From: Caldibacillus thermoamylovorans
Lineage (GTDB): Bacteria > Bacillota > Bacilli > Bacillales > Caldibacillaceae
NCBI RefSeq assembly: GCF_000751775.1
Contig: NZ_CCRF01000079.1
Coordinates: 1-64,000 of the forward strand
Direction of reading: 5' to 3'
DNA: 64,000 nucleotides
A program made the translations under genes and the position numbers. Shown one piece after another: positions 30,141 to 39,777 of the stretch. Under the pieces are notes generated by a model. It ran no database searches and had not been told where the DNA came from. It was given only the letters and a program-made list of their open reading frames with translations. Position 1 is the first letter of the stretch; every line of letters begins with the position of its first letter.

Positions 30141-30469
30141 TCTTTAAAACCGACAGTCACTTTCTCACCATTTGTTACAATCGGCCTTTTTAAAAGCATG
30201 CCATCAGAAGCTAAAAGATCAAGTAGCTCCCCTTCTTCTAAAGTTTTTACTTTATCTTTTAGGCCCAATTCACGATATTTTTGACCACTCGTATTAAAAA
30301 GTCTTTTCAATTCCAACCCGCTTTTTTTATATAATTGCTCAATTTCATCACGATTGGGGGGATTTTCCACAATATGGACAGCATTATAGGAAACCCCGTG
30401 TGCATCTAACCAGTTTTTGGCTTTACGACATGTCCCGCAGTTCGGATACCAATAAAATGTTATCGACAT
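30107..30469 (-). CDS. yusI: ArsC/Spx/MgsR-family protein YusI
   Basis: Thioredoxin-fold protein of 120 residues with the CGTC redox pair in YPNCGTCRKAKNW near residue 10. It resembles arsenate reductase-like and Spx regulators. The RPI segment typical of ArsC (LLKRPIVTNGE) is present near residue 93. Whether it is a reductase or a transcription-related factor cannot be decided. It lies between gcvH and the fad operon, as in B. subtilis. Confidence 0.82.
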   Translation of the reverse strand: MSITFYWYPNCGTCRKAKNWLDAHGVSYNAVHIVENPPNRDEIEQLYKKSGLELKRLFNTSGQKYRELGLKDKVKTLEEGELLDLLASDGMLLKRPIVTNGEKVTVGFKEEEFEKEWLNK

Positions 30470-30607
30470 TTTAACACCACCTTATCATTTACAATCCTTC
30501 TTTTTCTATTATAGCACGTAGCGTTAGTTTGAAAAGAATCAGCCTTTTACCGATTCGTAAATCTCCTGTTTAGGAAAAATAGTTTGTGTAATAGTAGCCG
30601 GAAAGAA

Positions 30608-30703
30608 AAAACAGTTCATGTGAGTGGATCCTTTCAAGTAAATCTTGCAAAAATAGTTACAAGACCTGACCTTTGAATCCGTCCCACCATGAACTGTTTT
30701 ACA
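30608..30703 (-). terminator. Long inverted repeat ending the fad operon
   Basis: AAAACAGTTCATG and CATGAACTGTTTT enclose about 67 bases that themselves pair further (GGATCC with GGATTC, and CTTG with CAAG at the tip). On the minus strand the structure is followed by TTTTTTC. It can serve as a terminator for fadNAE, but the length and paired interior also fit a small non-autonomous palindromic element. Confidence 0.6.
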
Positions 30704-30747
30704 TGTAAGAGAATGAATTTTGTTAATTATGATTGTTTAATATCACA

Positions 30748-32532
30748 TTATACAATATATTTTTCTGCTTCAATTAATTTATCTGCAGCTTCCCGTTTTT
30801 TCGGAATCACATTAATTGGTGTGTAACGGGTTAATTTGCGTAATGAAGATAATAACATCCGCTGAGTATCACCGCCGGATACAGCAATTAATGTTTCTTT
30901 TGCATCCGCTTCGATTCGGTTGAAGGCGGCTTGAGCAAAAATTTCTGTATAAAGCAGTTTTTGTTTGCTCTTTTCTAAACCGTCACGGGCAATCGCCTTT
31001 TCTGTGCGTAATACTGCAGATTCCATCGCATAGGTAAAGGAAACGATATCAGCAATATTTACAAGGATTTCTTGCTCCTCTTCCAGTTTTTCTCCAAATT
31101 TTTGAACTGCAAGACCGGCTGCCATTAATGCGATTTTCTTTGCGTTACGGACTAAATATTTTTGCAATGCTAATGGTTCATCACCCGGTTCTTCCGGCAT
31201 CAGCATCATAAGTTCTTCTTGTAAGCTTTGTGCTTTTTCAAATAAAGGCAGTTCACCTTTCATTGCTTTTTTCACATAGGTGCCCGGGACGAGTAAACGG
31301 TTAATTTCATTGGTTCCTTCAAAAATACGATTGATTCGAGAATCACGGTAAGCCCGTTCGATTTCATATTCTTGCATGAATCCGTAACCGCCATGGATTT
31401 GTACCCCTTCGTCAACAACATGGTCCAATACCTCTGTGGAGAAGAATTTATTTAAGGAGCACTCAATGGCATATTCCGCAATGGAAGCGGCAATTGCTTT
31501 TCCGTCTCTTGCTTCTTCTTCACTAAAACTGCCCATTCTTTCATCAAATAGGCCGACTGTGCGATAAACAGAACTTTCTGCGGCATAAATTTCAGAAGCT
31601 AATGTCGCTAATTTTTCTTTGGTTAAGTTGAAGCTGGCAATTGTACGGTTAAATTGTTTCCGTTCTTTGGCATACTTTACTGTTAGTTCAAATGCAGATT
31701 TGGAACCGCCGACTGCCCCAACACCTAATTTATAGCGGCCAATATTCAAAATATTAAAGGCAATCACGTGACCGCGGCCAACTTCACCTAAAACATTTTC
31801 AACAGGGACCGGAACATCTTCTAAAATTAATGTACGAGTGGACGAACTCTTAATTCCCATCTTCTTTTCTTCTGCACCGGTAGATACGCCCGGGAATGTG
31901 CGTTCAACAATAAATGCAGTGAATTTTTCACCGTCGACTTTAGCATAAACGACAAATACATCAGCGAAGCCGGCATTGGTAATCCATTGTTTTTCACCGT
32001 TTAAAATATAGTGGGTACCTGCTTCATTTAATTTTGCCGTTGTTTTTGCACCTAATGCGTCCGATCCGGATCCGGGTTCTGTCAATGCATAAGCGGCAAG
32101 CAGTTCCCCGGATGCAAGTTTCGGTAAATATTTTTGTTTTTGTTCTTCATTACCGAATAGAACAATCGGCAATGATCCGATTCCGACATGGGCTCCGTGA
32201 GAAATCGAGAAACCACCGGCACGAGACATTTTTTCAGCAATCAGCGCAGAAGTAATTTTATCTAAACCAAGACCACCGTATTCTTCCGGTACGTCTGTCC
32301 CAAGTAAACCAAGTTCCCCGGCATGCTTTAACAGTTTCACAGAGTTTTCGAACTCATGATTTTCCAATTTTTCTACGACAGGCATGACTTCATTTGCAAC
32401 ATAGTCTTCTGTTGTTTTTGCAATCATTAAATGTTCTTCTGTAAAATCTTCCGGTGTAAATACTTGATCCGGACCGATTTCTTCAATTATAAAACTACCA
32501 CCTTTTACAATTTCATCAACAGATTTTGCCAT
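30748..32532 (-). CDS. fadE: Acyl-CoA dehydrogenase FadE
   Basis: FAD-dependent acyl-CoA dehydrogenase of 594 residues that makes trans-2-enoyl-CoA in fatty acid beta-oxidation. The acyl-CoA dehydrogenase core covers residues 30-400 (ALTEPGSGSDALGAKTTA, then QIHGGYGFMQEYEIERAYRD and IFEGTNEINR). A helical C-terminal extension of about 180 residues is typical of the YusJ type. ATG at 32532 has GGGAGG upstream. It is the last gene of fadN-fadA-fadE. Confidence 0.93.
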   Translation of the reverse strand: MAKSVDEIVKGGSFIIEEIGPDQVFTPEDFTEEHLMIAKTTEDYVANEVMPVVEKLENHEFENSVKLLKHAGELGLLGTDVPEEYGGLGLDKITSALIAEKMSRAGGFSISHGAHVGIGSLPIVLFGNEEQKQKYLPKLASGELLAAYALTEPGSGSDALGAKTTAKLNEAGTHYILNGEKQWITNAGFADVFVVYAKVDGEKFTAFIVERTFPGVSTGAEEKKMGIKSSSTRTLILEDVPVPVENVLGEVGRGHVIAFNILNIGRYKLGVGAVGGSKSAFELTVKYAKERKQFNRTIASFNLTKEKLATLASEIYAAESSVYRTVGLFDERMGSFSEEEARDGKAIAASIAEYAIECSLNKFFSTEVLDHVVDEGVQIHGGYGFMQEYEIERAYRDSRINRIFEGTNEINRLLVPGTYVKKAMKGELPLFEKAQSLQEELMMLMPEEPGDEPLALQKYLVRNAKKIALMAAGLAVQKFGEKLEEEQEILVNIADIVSFTYAMESAVLRTEKAIARDGLEKSKQKLLYTEIFAQAAFNRIEADAKETLIAVSGGDTQRMLLSSLRKLTRYTPINVIPKKREAADKLIEAEKYIV

Positions 32533-32615
32533 GAAAAATTCCTCCCTAAAAGTTATATTTAGTTGAAAAGAATATGAAAGGAGCAACTCTCATATTCTTA
32601 TTGTTTCCAATTTCC

Positions 32616-33791
32616 TTACAGCAGTTCAAACACACCTGCTGCACCCATTCCGCCTCCGATACACATTGTAACGACACCAAATTGAACATCTCTTCTTCGC
32701 ATTTCATGGATAAGAGAAAGCGTTAATTTTGCACCGGTGCAACCAAGTGGATGACCTAAAGCGATTGCTCCGCCATTGACATTGACAATCTCTTCATCTA
32801 AGCCTAATTCCCGAATCACTTGAATCGATTGAGAAGCAAAGGCCTCATTTAACTCAATTAATCCGATATCAGACAATTCTAACCCGGCCAGTTTCAGTGC
32901 CTTTGGAACTGCGACGACAGGACCAATTCCCATAATTTCCGGCGGCACACCTCCCACTGCAAAAGAACGGAATTTGGCAAGCGGCTTTAACCCTTCTGCC
33001 TCTGCTTTTTCCCGATCCATTAAGAGAACCGCTGCCGCACCGTCACTTGTTTGTGAAGCATTACCGGCCGTAACCGTACCTTTGACATTGAAAGCCGGGC
33101 GTAATTTCGCCAAAACTTCCAAGGTGGTATCCGGTCTAACACCTTCATCAGTCGTAAATTGAACAGTTTTTTCAACGAGTTTATTGTTTTCATCGACGGA
33201 GCGGAAAGTGACATCAACAGGGACAATTTCCTCATTGAATTTCCCTTCTGCAATCGCTTTTGCCGCTCTTTGATGGCTTCTCACGGCAAAAGCATCTTGT
33301 TCTTCCCGAGTAATGCCGTATTTTTCCGCAACTTGCTCAGCTGTATGACCCATGCCCATATAATATTCCGGTGCCGTTTCAGCTAATTTTGCATTCGGGC
33401 GAACCACATGTCCCATCATTGGCACCATGCTCATGGATTCAGCACCACCGGCTAAGACAGCTTCTGCCCCACCAAGCATGATTTTTTCCGCGCCATAGGC
33501 AATTGCTTGCAATCCCGATGAACAATAGCGATTAATGGTAATTGCCGGTACTGTATATGGGAGACCTGCCAATGCACCAATATTTCTTGCCATATTTAAT
33601 CCTTGTTCGGCTTCCGGCATTGCACAGCCGATAATTAAATCATCAATCGGGCCTTCATAATGGTTTGCTCTTTTTAATGTTTCTTTTACAACCAGTGCAC
33701 CTAAGTCATCCGGTCGCGTATGACGAAGTGTTCCTTTTTTTGCCCTTCCCACAGGTGTCCGCGCACCGGCGACAATTACTGCTTCTCTCAC
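32616..33791 (-). CDS. fadA: Acetyl-CoA C-acyltransferase (3-ketoacyl-CoA thiolase) FadA
   Basis: Thiolase of 391 residues that splits 3-ketoacyl-CoA to acetyl-CoA and a shortened acyl-CoA. The nucleophilic cysteine is in [10 protein letters not shown] near residue 90, the histidine in [15 protein letters not shown] near residue 350, and the second cysteine in CIGGGMG near residue 378. It lies 83 bases upstream of fadE. Confidence 0.95.
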   Translation of the reverse strand: MREAVIVAGARTPVGRAKKGTLRHTRPDDLGALVVKETLKRANHYEGPIDDLIIGCAMPEAEQGLNMARNIGALAGLPYTVPAITINRYCSSGLQAIAYGAEKIMLGGAEAVLAGGAESMSMVPMMGHVVRPNAKLAETAPEYYMGMGHTAEQVAEKYGITREEQDAFAVRSHQRAAKAIAEGKFNEEIVPVDVTFRSVDENNKLVEKTVQFTTDEGVRPDTTLEVLAKLRPAFNVKGTVTAGNASQTSDGAAAVLLMDREKAEAEGLKPLAKFRSFAVGGVPPEIMGIGPVVAVPKALKLAGLELSDIGLIELNEAFASQSIQVIRELGLDEEIVNVNGGAIALGHPLGCTGAKLTLSLIHEMRRRDVQFGVVTMCIGGGMGAAGVFELL

Positions 33792-33912
33792 ATCGTTTCC
33801 CCCTTTGTACTCGAATAAAAAAGTATAGTAATTGGATTAAACCTTTGACAAGTTTTCCTGCCTGGCTCCACTATGAAAGCTTTGACAGCAATCCTTCTTC
33901 TCTTCTATTCTA

Positions 33913-36297
33913 TTAATTCCGTAACGGTTTTCCCTTTACCAACATGTGTTGCATCCGCATTTGCGTTTTCGGTTCTGCTATTAAACTTAAAAATGCTTCT
34001 CTTTCCAAGTCAAGAATATATTCTTCATCTACTTCTGTTCCGAACGGCACTTTACCGCCAGCCAATACGTATGCAAGCTTTTTGGCTATTTTTAAATCAT
34101 GCTCGGAAATATAACCGGATAAATGCATCCCTTGTGCACCAAGGAGTAATGTTGCATAACCGGTTTCACCGACGACCGGTACTTTTTTACGCACAGGTGG
34201 CTGATAACCGCTTTCATAAAGTTCGATAACAACTTGTTTGGCATCATAAATGACATGATCCGGATTTTTGCTAATTCCGTCAAGATTATTTAAGAACCCA
34301 AATTCTCTTGCCTCTTCAGCTGAGGTGGATACTTTTGCAGTCGCAACTGTTTCAAATACTTTGTTTGCAACTTCTTGTAAGTCGAATTTGACTCCTTTAG
34401 GCATGCTGTTTAAATGTTTGATATATAACTCTTTTGTTCCGCCACCGCCCGGGATTAATCCAACACCGACTTCCACAAGGCCGATATAGCTTTCAGGTGA
34501 TGCTTGAATTCGTGCAGCCGGCAGAATTACTTCAGCTCCTCCACCGAGAGCCATTTGATGTGGTGCGGCCACAACCGGTTTTTTACTGTATTTAATATTT
34601 AACATCGCTTTATGGAATTGGCGAATCACAAAATCTAGCTCAAAAATATTATCGTCTTGTGCTTCCATTAGCATCATTGCAATATTCGCACCGACACAGA
34701 AGTTTTTCCCTTGGTTTGCGATGACAAGACCTTTATAGTTTTTCTCCACTTCTTCAATGGATTTGTTAATCATTTGAATGATATCAAGTCCAATGGCGTT
34801 GTTTGGTGAGTGGAACTCAAGTAATGCTACACCATCACCGATATCGATCAAGCTGGCCCCGGAGTTTTTCATAATCTCGCCTTTTTGCTTTTTCAATAGT
34901 TTAAGATTGATAGATTTCTCGTTTTGTTTAACCGGTTTATATTCTCCACGGTCATAATACAGGATTGTACCGTTATCTTCTTTATAGAAAGAAGTTGCAC
35001 CGTTTGCGATCATTTCTTTAATCCAGCTTGGAACAGTCAACCCTTCACTTTCCATACGCTGAACTGATTTTTCAAGACCAATAGCGTCCCAAGATTCAAA
35101 CGGACCTTGTTCCCAGCCGAAGCCCCATTTCATTGCATTATCAACAGCAACTATATCATCGGCAATTTCATAAAGTAATTCTGCAGAGTAAACCAATGTT
35201 TTAGAGAACACACTCCATAATAGTTTTCCGGCACGGTCATCCGCATAAACCAATGCTTGGAGTTTTGCCTTTGAACCCTTTTGTTGTTTTGCCAGTTCCG
35301 TAGAAGGCGTTCTCAGTTTTTTGACCGGTTCATATTCTAACGTGTTTGGATTTAACTCATGAATTTCCTTCCCTTTTTTCAAGAAAAATCCTTGACCTGT
35401 TTTCGCACCTAACCATTTTCTTTCTAACATCTTTTCAAGTAGCGGTGGAACGGTAAATACTTCTTTCTCTTCTCCTTCTACTTGATCTTTCACATTGTTG
35501 GCAACGTGAACAAATGTATCCAGTCCGACAACATCGAGGGTACGGAATGTGGCACTTTTTGGTCTGCCAATCATCGGTCCAGTAATGGAATCGACTTCAC
35601 CGATGGAATAACCATTGTTTAATACTTCCTGTAAGGTGATTAATAACCCGTATGTTCCAATGCGGTTGGCAATAAAGTTCGGTGTATCTTTGGCAATGAC
35701 TACCCCTTTGCCAAGGACATCTTCACCGAATTTTTCCATGAAATGAACGACTTCCGGATCGGTATCTTTTGTCGGAATGACTTCCAATAGTTTTAAATAA
35801 CGCGGCGGATTGAAAAAATGCGTGCCGAGAAAATGTTTTCTAAAATCTTCTGAGCGACCTTCCGCCATTACGTTGACGGAAATTCCGGATGTGTTTGAGC
35901 TTACAATTGTTCCCGGTTTCCGATATTGGTCAACTTTTTCAAAAACGGATTTCTTAATATCCAATCTTTCGACAACGACTTCAATTATCCAATCAACTTC
36001 ACTGAGTCGCTCTAAGTCATCTTCTAAGTTTCCTGCTTCAATCAGGGATAGATTATCTTTTGTAGTCAACGGTGCCGGTTTTTGTTTAAGTAATTTTTGT
36101 TTACCTGCTTCTGCAATTCGATTACGGACGACTTTATCATTTAATGTCAGTCCTTTTGCAGCTTCTTCTTTTGTTAATTCATTTGGTACAATATCGAGCA
36201 ATAATGTCGGGATCCCAACATTTGCCAAATGTGCTGCGATGCCGGAACCCATGACACCGGAACCTAGTACGGCGGCTTTTTTAATTTGTTTAACCAA
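33913..36297 (-). CDS. fadN: Bifunctional 3-hydroxyacyl-CoA dehydrogenase/enoyl-CoA hydratase FadN
   Basis: Protein of 794 residues catalysing the two middle steps of beta-oxidation. The N-terminal dehydrogenase has the NAD motif VLGSGVMGSGIAAHLA near residue 11 and THFFNPPRYLKLLEV near residue 150. The C-terminal crotonase domain begins near residue 490, with the oxyanion segment in HQMALGGGAEVILPA near residue 580. The start is TTG at 36297, with AAAGGGGG nine bases upstream; upstream ATG codons lie within the FadR operator region. It is the first gene of the operon. Confidence 0.94.
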   Translation of the reverse strand: MVKQIKKAAVLGSGVMGSGIAAHLANVGIPTLLLDIVPNELTKEEAAKGLTLNDKVVRNRIAEAGKQKLLKQKPAPLTTKDNLSLIEAGNLEDDLERLSEVDWIIEVVVERLDIKKSVFEKVDQYRKPGTIVSSNTSGISVNVMAEGRSEDFRKHFLGTHFFNPPRYLKLLEVIPTKDTDPEVVHFMEKFGEDVLGKGVVIAKDTPNFIANRIGTYGLLITLQEVLNNGYSIGEVDSITGPMIGRPKSATFRTLDVVGLDTFVHVANNVKDQVEGEEKEVFTVPPLLEKMLERKWLGAKTGQGFFLKKGKEIHELNPNTLEYEPVKKLRTPSTELAKQQKGSKAKLQALVYADDRAGKLLWSVFSKTLVYSAELLYEIADDIVAVDNAMKWGFGWEQGPFESWDAIGLEKSVQRMESEGLTVPSWIKEMIANGATSFYKEDNGTILYYDRGEYKPVKQNEKSINLKLLKKQKGEIMKNSGASLIDIGDGVALLEFHSPNNAIGLDIIQMINKSIEEVEKNYKGLVIANQGKNFCVGANIAMMLMEAQDDNIFELDFVIRQFHKAMLNIKYSKKPVVAAPHQMALGGGAEVILPAARIQASPESYIGLVEVGVGLIPGGGGTKELYIKHLNSMPKGVKFDLQEVANKVFETVATAKVSTSAEEAREFGFLNNLDGISKNPDHVIYDAKQVVIELYESGYQPPVRKKVPVVGETGYATLLLGAQGMHLSGYISEHDLKIAKKLAYVLAGGKVPFGTEVDEEYILDLEREAFLSLIAEPKTQMRMQHMLVKGKPLRN

Positions 36298-36323
36298 AAC
36301 TTCTTTCCCCCTTTGTTCAGTCT

Positions 36324-36341
36324 TGAATGAACACTCATTCA
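36324..36341 (-). promoter_or_regulatory. FadR operator upstream of fadN
   Basis: The perfect palindrome TGAATGAgtgTTCATTCA matches the known FadR (TetR family) box of Bacillus, TGAATGA-N3/4-TCATTCA. FadR would repress fadNAE until long-chain acyl-CoA binds it. The rest of the 397-base gap up to the next gene (36298-36694) holds no other element I can name. Confidence 0.9.
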
Positions 36342-36694
36342 TTTTTAGTCGAAAAAAAATTTCTAAAATAATTTTCCATCCATGTTTTTAATATACATAA
36401 TTTTTCCCAACATTGCAATATATAATCATCTAGAATCACGAAATTTTATATAAATGTAGTAAATTTCAATCAGCTGAGGCAGCAATATCCCAAATAATTC
36501 TTTATTGAACTAGGTAAAGTATGTGTGCATCCCCTCTCTTGCCTGTCTTGAACAATTTAAATTTGTAGGGGGAGTTTTCCCGCCGACCGAAGTAGGATAA
36601 ATAATTTTTCGGTTTAAGTGTATAAAAGCATATTTTACATAAATTAAGGAAACAGTGGAAAGATATGAGTAGTAAAAATAAAGGAGGCCACTAT

Positions 36695-36973
36695 ATGGAA
36701 CAGCAACAAACACAGCAAAATCAAAGCGGGCAAATTATGCAAGAGCCGCCTAAAGTCGTAACCGTAAAAGATTCTTTATATTTAACTGACATGTTGTCTT
36801 GGAATTTGATTGCTATGAAAAAAGCTCATTTTTTTGCAAATCAATGTCAAGATCCGGAAATTAAAGCCGCTCTTCATCATGCCGGGGAAATGCATCAAAA
36901 GCATTATCAGACGATCTTAACCCACTTAAATACATCCGGCAGTCAACAAACCGGTTTCAGCGGCAGTCACTAA
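36695..36973 (+). CDS. CotF-like spore coat protein, YusN-like
   Basis: Protein of 92 residues, rich in Gln at both ends. The helical core (LSWNLIAMKKAHFFANQCQ...ALHHAGEMHQKHY) resembles the ferritin-like four-helix pattern of CotF-family coat proteins. ATG at 36695 has AAAGGAGG upstream. It is the first of two adjacent CotF-like genes 29 bases apart, in the position of yusN. Sporulation expression is inferred from the family. Confidence 0.7.
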   Translation: MEQQQTQQNQSGQIMQEPPKVVTVKDSLYLTDMLSWNLIAMKKAHFFANQCQDPEIKAALHHAGEMHQKHYQTILTHLNTSGSQQTGFSGSH

Positions 36974-37002
36974 ACATAATCGAATCTAGGGAGGTTACAT
37001 AA

Positions 37003-37341
37003 ATGAGCCAACAAAATAAAATTCAAAATCCTGCTGTCCAATTACAAAAAACTCCGGATATGAATGACCGGGATTTTATTAATGATATGCTGGCAACGGA
37101 GAAATATATGACTTGGGCCTACAGCACTGCGTTGAATGAAACAAGTTATTCCGATTTATATCAAGATGTTTTGGACATTTTTACTGAAACACAAAATTGC
37201 CAACGTGAACTGTTTGAAATCATGTTCAAAAAAGGCTGGTACGGTTTTGAGGCAGCTGATCAGCAAAAATTGCAACAATCTCACCAACAATTTCAAGGCT
37301 ATAGCAACCAATTTCCTTACAACAACCAACAAATTCAATAA
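37003..37341 (+). CDS. CotF-family spore coat protein
   Basis: Protein of 112 residues with the CotF-domain helix pair (DRDFINDMLATEKYMTWAYS and LYQDVLDIFTETQNCQRELF) and the FEIMFKKGWYGFEAAD segment typical of CotF-like proteins. The C-terminal tail is Gln/Asn-rich. GGGAGG sits upstream of the start. It probably forms a two-gene operon with the preceding CotF-like gene. Confidence 0.78.
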   Translation: MSQQNKIQNPAVQLQKTPDMNDRDFINDMLATEKYMTWAYSTALNETSYSDLYQDVLDIFTETQNCQRELFEIMFKKGWYGFEAADQQKLQQSHQQFQGYSNQFPYNNQQIQ

Positions 37342-37354
37342 ATTTGCTTTTAAT

Positions 37355-37384
37355 GAGGCAATTTCTTGACGGGAAATTGCCTTT
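37355..37384 (+). terminator. Terminator after the CotF-like pair
   Basis: GAGGCAATTTC/GGAAATTGCC is followed by TTTGTTG. Confidence 0.7.
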
Positions 37385-37609
37385 GTTGATTTTGTTAAAC
37401 GGAAAAATCGCTCATTGCCATTAACTTCTTCAATAAAAAATATGTGCCGGATAAAACATTTTTCTTCCCGCCTAATCACTCTTCCCCTTTAATCAACACA
37501 ATAAAATTGATCCCATTAAAATTTTCTACATGAATATTTGAAACCTATGGAAATTTCCATCCGTATTCTATAATATTAACTTATACATAAACGGAAGGAG
37601 TTTGTTCGG

Positions 37610-38725
37610 TTGTTTAAAACTAAATTACATTTTTGGACATTAGAGATTCTGCTTATCGTCGGAATTATTTACATATGTACCAAAATTTCGTTTCTGTTTA
37701 ATCCGATTGTCGTCTTTTTATCCACTTTGTTTTTCCCGATATTAATAACGGGTTTCCTTTATTTTCTCTTTAATCCGATCGTTTCTTTATTGGAAAAAAT
37801 AAAAATTCCACGAACTTTGGCCATTTTTATTTTGTATGTATTATTTATCGGGCTCGTCGTTCTTATCGTAGCATTAGTAATCCCAATTTTATCACAGCAA
37901 TTTCGCGAGCTTTTTGCAAATATTCCAAAATATATCGATAAGCTTCCAGAGATCATCAATGATATATCCAAGTCAGACGCGTTCCATTGGATTCAAAATC
38001 AAGAGTATGTAGATCTTGATCAAATTCAACATAATTTAATGAGTTATCTTTCGGATATTCCAACAGCTGTCACAAATAGTCTATCCGGCTTAATTGGTGC
38101 GGTTGCGAATATTACTTTAGTCATTGTGACGGTACCATTTTTACTTTTTTATTTATTAAAAGATGGGCATAAACTGCCGAATGCAATTTTACGGTTTTTG
38201 CCGAAATCGTATCGTAAAGAAGGCTTAGTTATTTTAAAAGATACAACAAACACTTTAGCAACCTATATTCAAGGACAGATAATCGTTTCACTATGTGTAG
38301 GTACATTGTCATTTATCGGTTACATGATCATTGGCTTACCTTATGCATTATTATTAGGATTAGCAGTTGCGGTGACCAATTTTATTCCATATGTCGGACC
38401 GTTTTTAGGGGCAGCTCCTGCTTTTATCGTCGGGCTATTTATTTCCCCATGGACGGCTATATTGGTCGTTGTCGTTGCCGTAGTCGCTCAGCAGTTCGAG
38501 AGCAATTTTATCTCACCGCTAGTCATTGGGCGAGCTCTGGATACCCATCCGGCGACGATCATTATTATTTTATTGGTAGCCGGAAACATTGCGGGGATTT
38601 TGGGTATGATTTTAGGTGTTCCGGTCTATGCCGTTTCAAAAACGATTGTTTTAAACATCGTTCGACTTGTCCGGCTACACCGCGAGCATAGAAAAGAGGC
38701 TACTATCGGATTAAACAAAGAATAA
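37610..38725 (+). CDS. AI-2E family (PerM-like) membrane transporter
   Basis: Membrane protein of 371 residues with about eight hydrophobic segments, a soluble stretch around residues 110-160, and the C-terminal core PYVGPFLGAAPAFIVGL of the PF01594 family. Family members export autoinducer-2, or act as sodium/proton antiporters; the substrate here is unknown. The start is TTG at 37610, with GGAAGGAG nine bases upstream. Confidence 0.82.
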   Translation: MFKTKLHFWTLEILLIVGIIYICTKISFLFNPIVVFLSTLFFPILITGFLYFLFNPIVSLLEKIKIPRTLAIFILYVLFIGLVVLIVALVIPILSQQFRELFANIPKYIDKLPEIINDISKSDAFHWIQNQEYVDLDQIQHNLMSYLSDIPTAVTNSLSGLIGAVANITLVIVTVPFLLFYLLKDGHKLPNAILRFLPKSYRKEGLVILKDTTNTLATYIQGQIIVSLCVGTLSFIGYMIIGLPYALLLGLAVAVTNFIPYVGPFLGAAPAFIVGLFISPWTAILVVVVAVVAQQFESNFISPLVIGRALDTHPATIIIILLVAGNIAGILGMILGVPVYAVSKTIVLNIVRLVRLHREHRKEATIGLNKE

Positions 38726-38731
38726 CAAATG

Positions 38732-38760
38732 CTCCCTATCCTAAAAATAGGGAGTTCTTT
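38732..38760 (+). terminator. Terminator of the AI-2E family gene
   Basis: CTCCCTAT/ATAGGGAG is followed by TTCTTTATT. Confidence 0.75.
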
Positions 38761-38895
38761 ATTACTAAACAACCCTGACTGAAAAATAATGCCCCTCATC
38801 CATAAGTGAAACACATTCCATAAAGCATGTTGCTATTAAATTTAGTAAAACATTTGTATAATAAGGACAAAACGGAACGAATGGGGAAATCGGTT

Positions 38896-39150
38896 ATGGG
38901 GCTTTTTAAAAAAAAGAAAAAGGTTATATTGGAGTTCTGTACCAATAATTTAAACCAATTTTATGATGATGATCTGTTTGACGAATTAGAGGAATTGGTC
39001 AATGAACAAGACTATCAAGTGAAAGAGATGGATTGCTTAAGTTATTGTGATGAATGTACATGTTCTCCCTATGTTTTAGTTAATTCGACTTTTGTTGAAG
39101 CGGAAACACCGCGGGAATTAATCATGAAGCTGAAGGAAAAGAATACATAA
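38896..39150 (+). CDS. DUF1450 (YuzB-like) protein
   Basis: Protein of 84 residues. The pattern ILEFCTNNL at the start, LSYCDECTCSPYVLVN in the middle and AETPRELI at the end is that of DUF1450/YuzB proteins, with four cysteines that could bind metal or a cluster. The function is unknown. ATG at 38896 is chosen because GGGGAAA is nine bases upstream; in-frame ATG at 38881 has weaker support. Confidence 0.72.
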   Translation: MGLFKKKKKVILEFCTNNLNQFYDDDLFDELEELVNEQDYQVKEMDCLSYCDECTCSPYVLVNSTFVEAETPRELIMKLKEKNT

Positions 39151-39173
39151 GCTGTGGATAATCTTTTATTTTA

Positions 39174-39206
39174 ACAAAAAAGGACAGACCCCTATGGATC
39201 CGTCCT
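39174..39206 (-). terminator. Terminator of the Mn-riboswitch-controlled gene
   Basis: On the minus strand AGGACGGA...TCTGTCCT is followed by TTTTTTG. Confidence 0.8.
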
Positions 39207-39213
39207 GTATATG

Positions 39214-39666
39214 CTAATCTTCATCATCTGTTGTCAATCTTTTCAAACGATCTTCTTCTTGAAGAAACTTAATAAAATTCTCCATAGCCATAACCGGTTT
39301 CTCATTAACAAGATGAATATACTGGTTTTTTCTTTCACTTGTTAAATAGCGGCTTTTTTTCATCCGTTCAATAATATAGCGAACGCCGATACGTTCTATT
39401 TCCTTTTTGGTTAGTTTTGTTTCCCGTAAAAGAGCAAATCCAAATGCACCGATGACCGCATAAATAATTACCGGTATATAAAAATCTCCGTCTCTTGTTG
39501 TAAAAAACAATAAATAGATAAGATTAATCATCGCAATACCAATAAGTGGAAATGTCCAAAACATATATTTCGAAGTTTTCCTCGCCAATGGTAAAATAAG
39601 CTTTTGAATCTGTTCTATTTCTTTCTTAATATTCTCTGGAAAACTATTCATTAAAAAGTTGTCCAT
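39214..39666 (-). CDS. Small two-helix membrane protein under Mn2+ riboswitch control
   Basis: Protein of 150 residues. A helical cytosolic N-terminus is followed by two membrane helices (about residues 34-55 and 66-86) and a charged C-terminal half ending DDED. It resembles DUF5392-type proteins of Bacillus as I remember them; I am not certain of that name. ATG at 39666 has AAAGGTGA upstream; the longer ORF to 39708 is not supported. A yybP-ykoY riboswitch with a terminator lies directly upstream, which predicts expression only at high manganese and hence a role in manganese tolerance, transport or use. The function is otherwise unknown. Confidence 0.75.
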   Translation of the reverse strand: MDNFLMNSFPENIKKEIEQIQKLILPLARKTSKYMFWTFPLIGIAMINLIYLLFFTTRDGDFYIPVIIYAVIGAFGFALLRETKLTKKEIERIGVRYIIERMKKSRYLTSERKNQYIHLVNEKPVMAMENFIKFLQEEDRLKRLTTDDED

Positions 39667-39738
39667 ATAATCACCTTTTATAATTATATTCCTAACATAC
39701 CTATTCAATCACACGGTTAAACATGCAAAAGAGAAATA

Positions 39739-39777
39739 AAGAGACCTACCTTCATTCAATAATGGAGGTAAGGTCTC
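39739..39777 (-). terminator. Expression-platform terminator of the Mn2+ riboswitch
   Basis: On the minus strand GAGACCTTACCTCCATT pairs with AATGAAGGTAGGTCTC and is followed by TTTATTTC. The 5' arm overlaps the conserved GCGAGACCTT of the aptamer, so aptamer folding with Mn2+ and terminator folding exclude each other. Confidence 0.88.

Noticed and set aside
34092-34489. Small ORFs on both strands inside the fadN gene
   Set aside because: Nested wholly in a gene with full-length domain matches.
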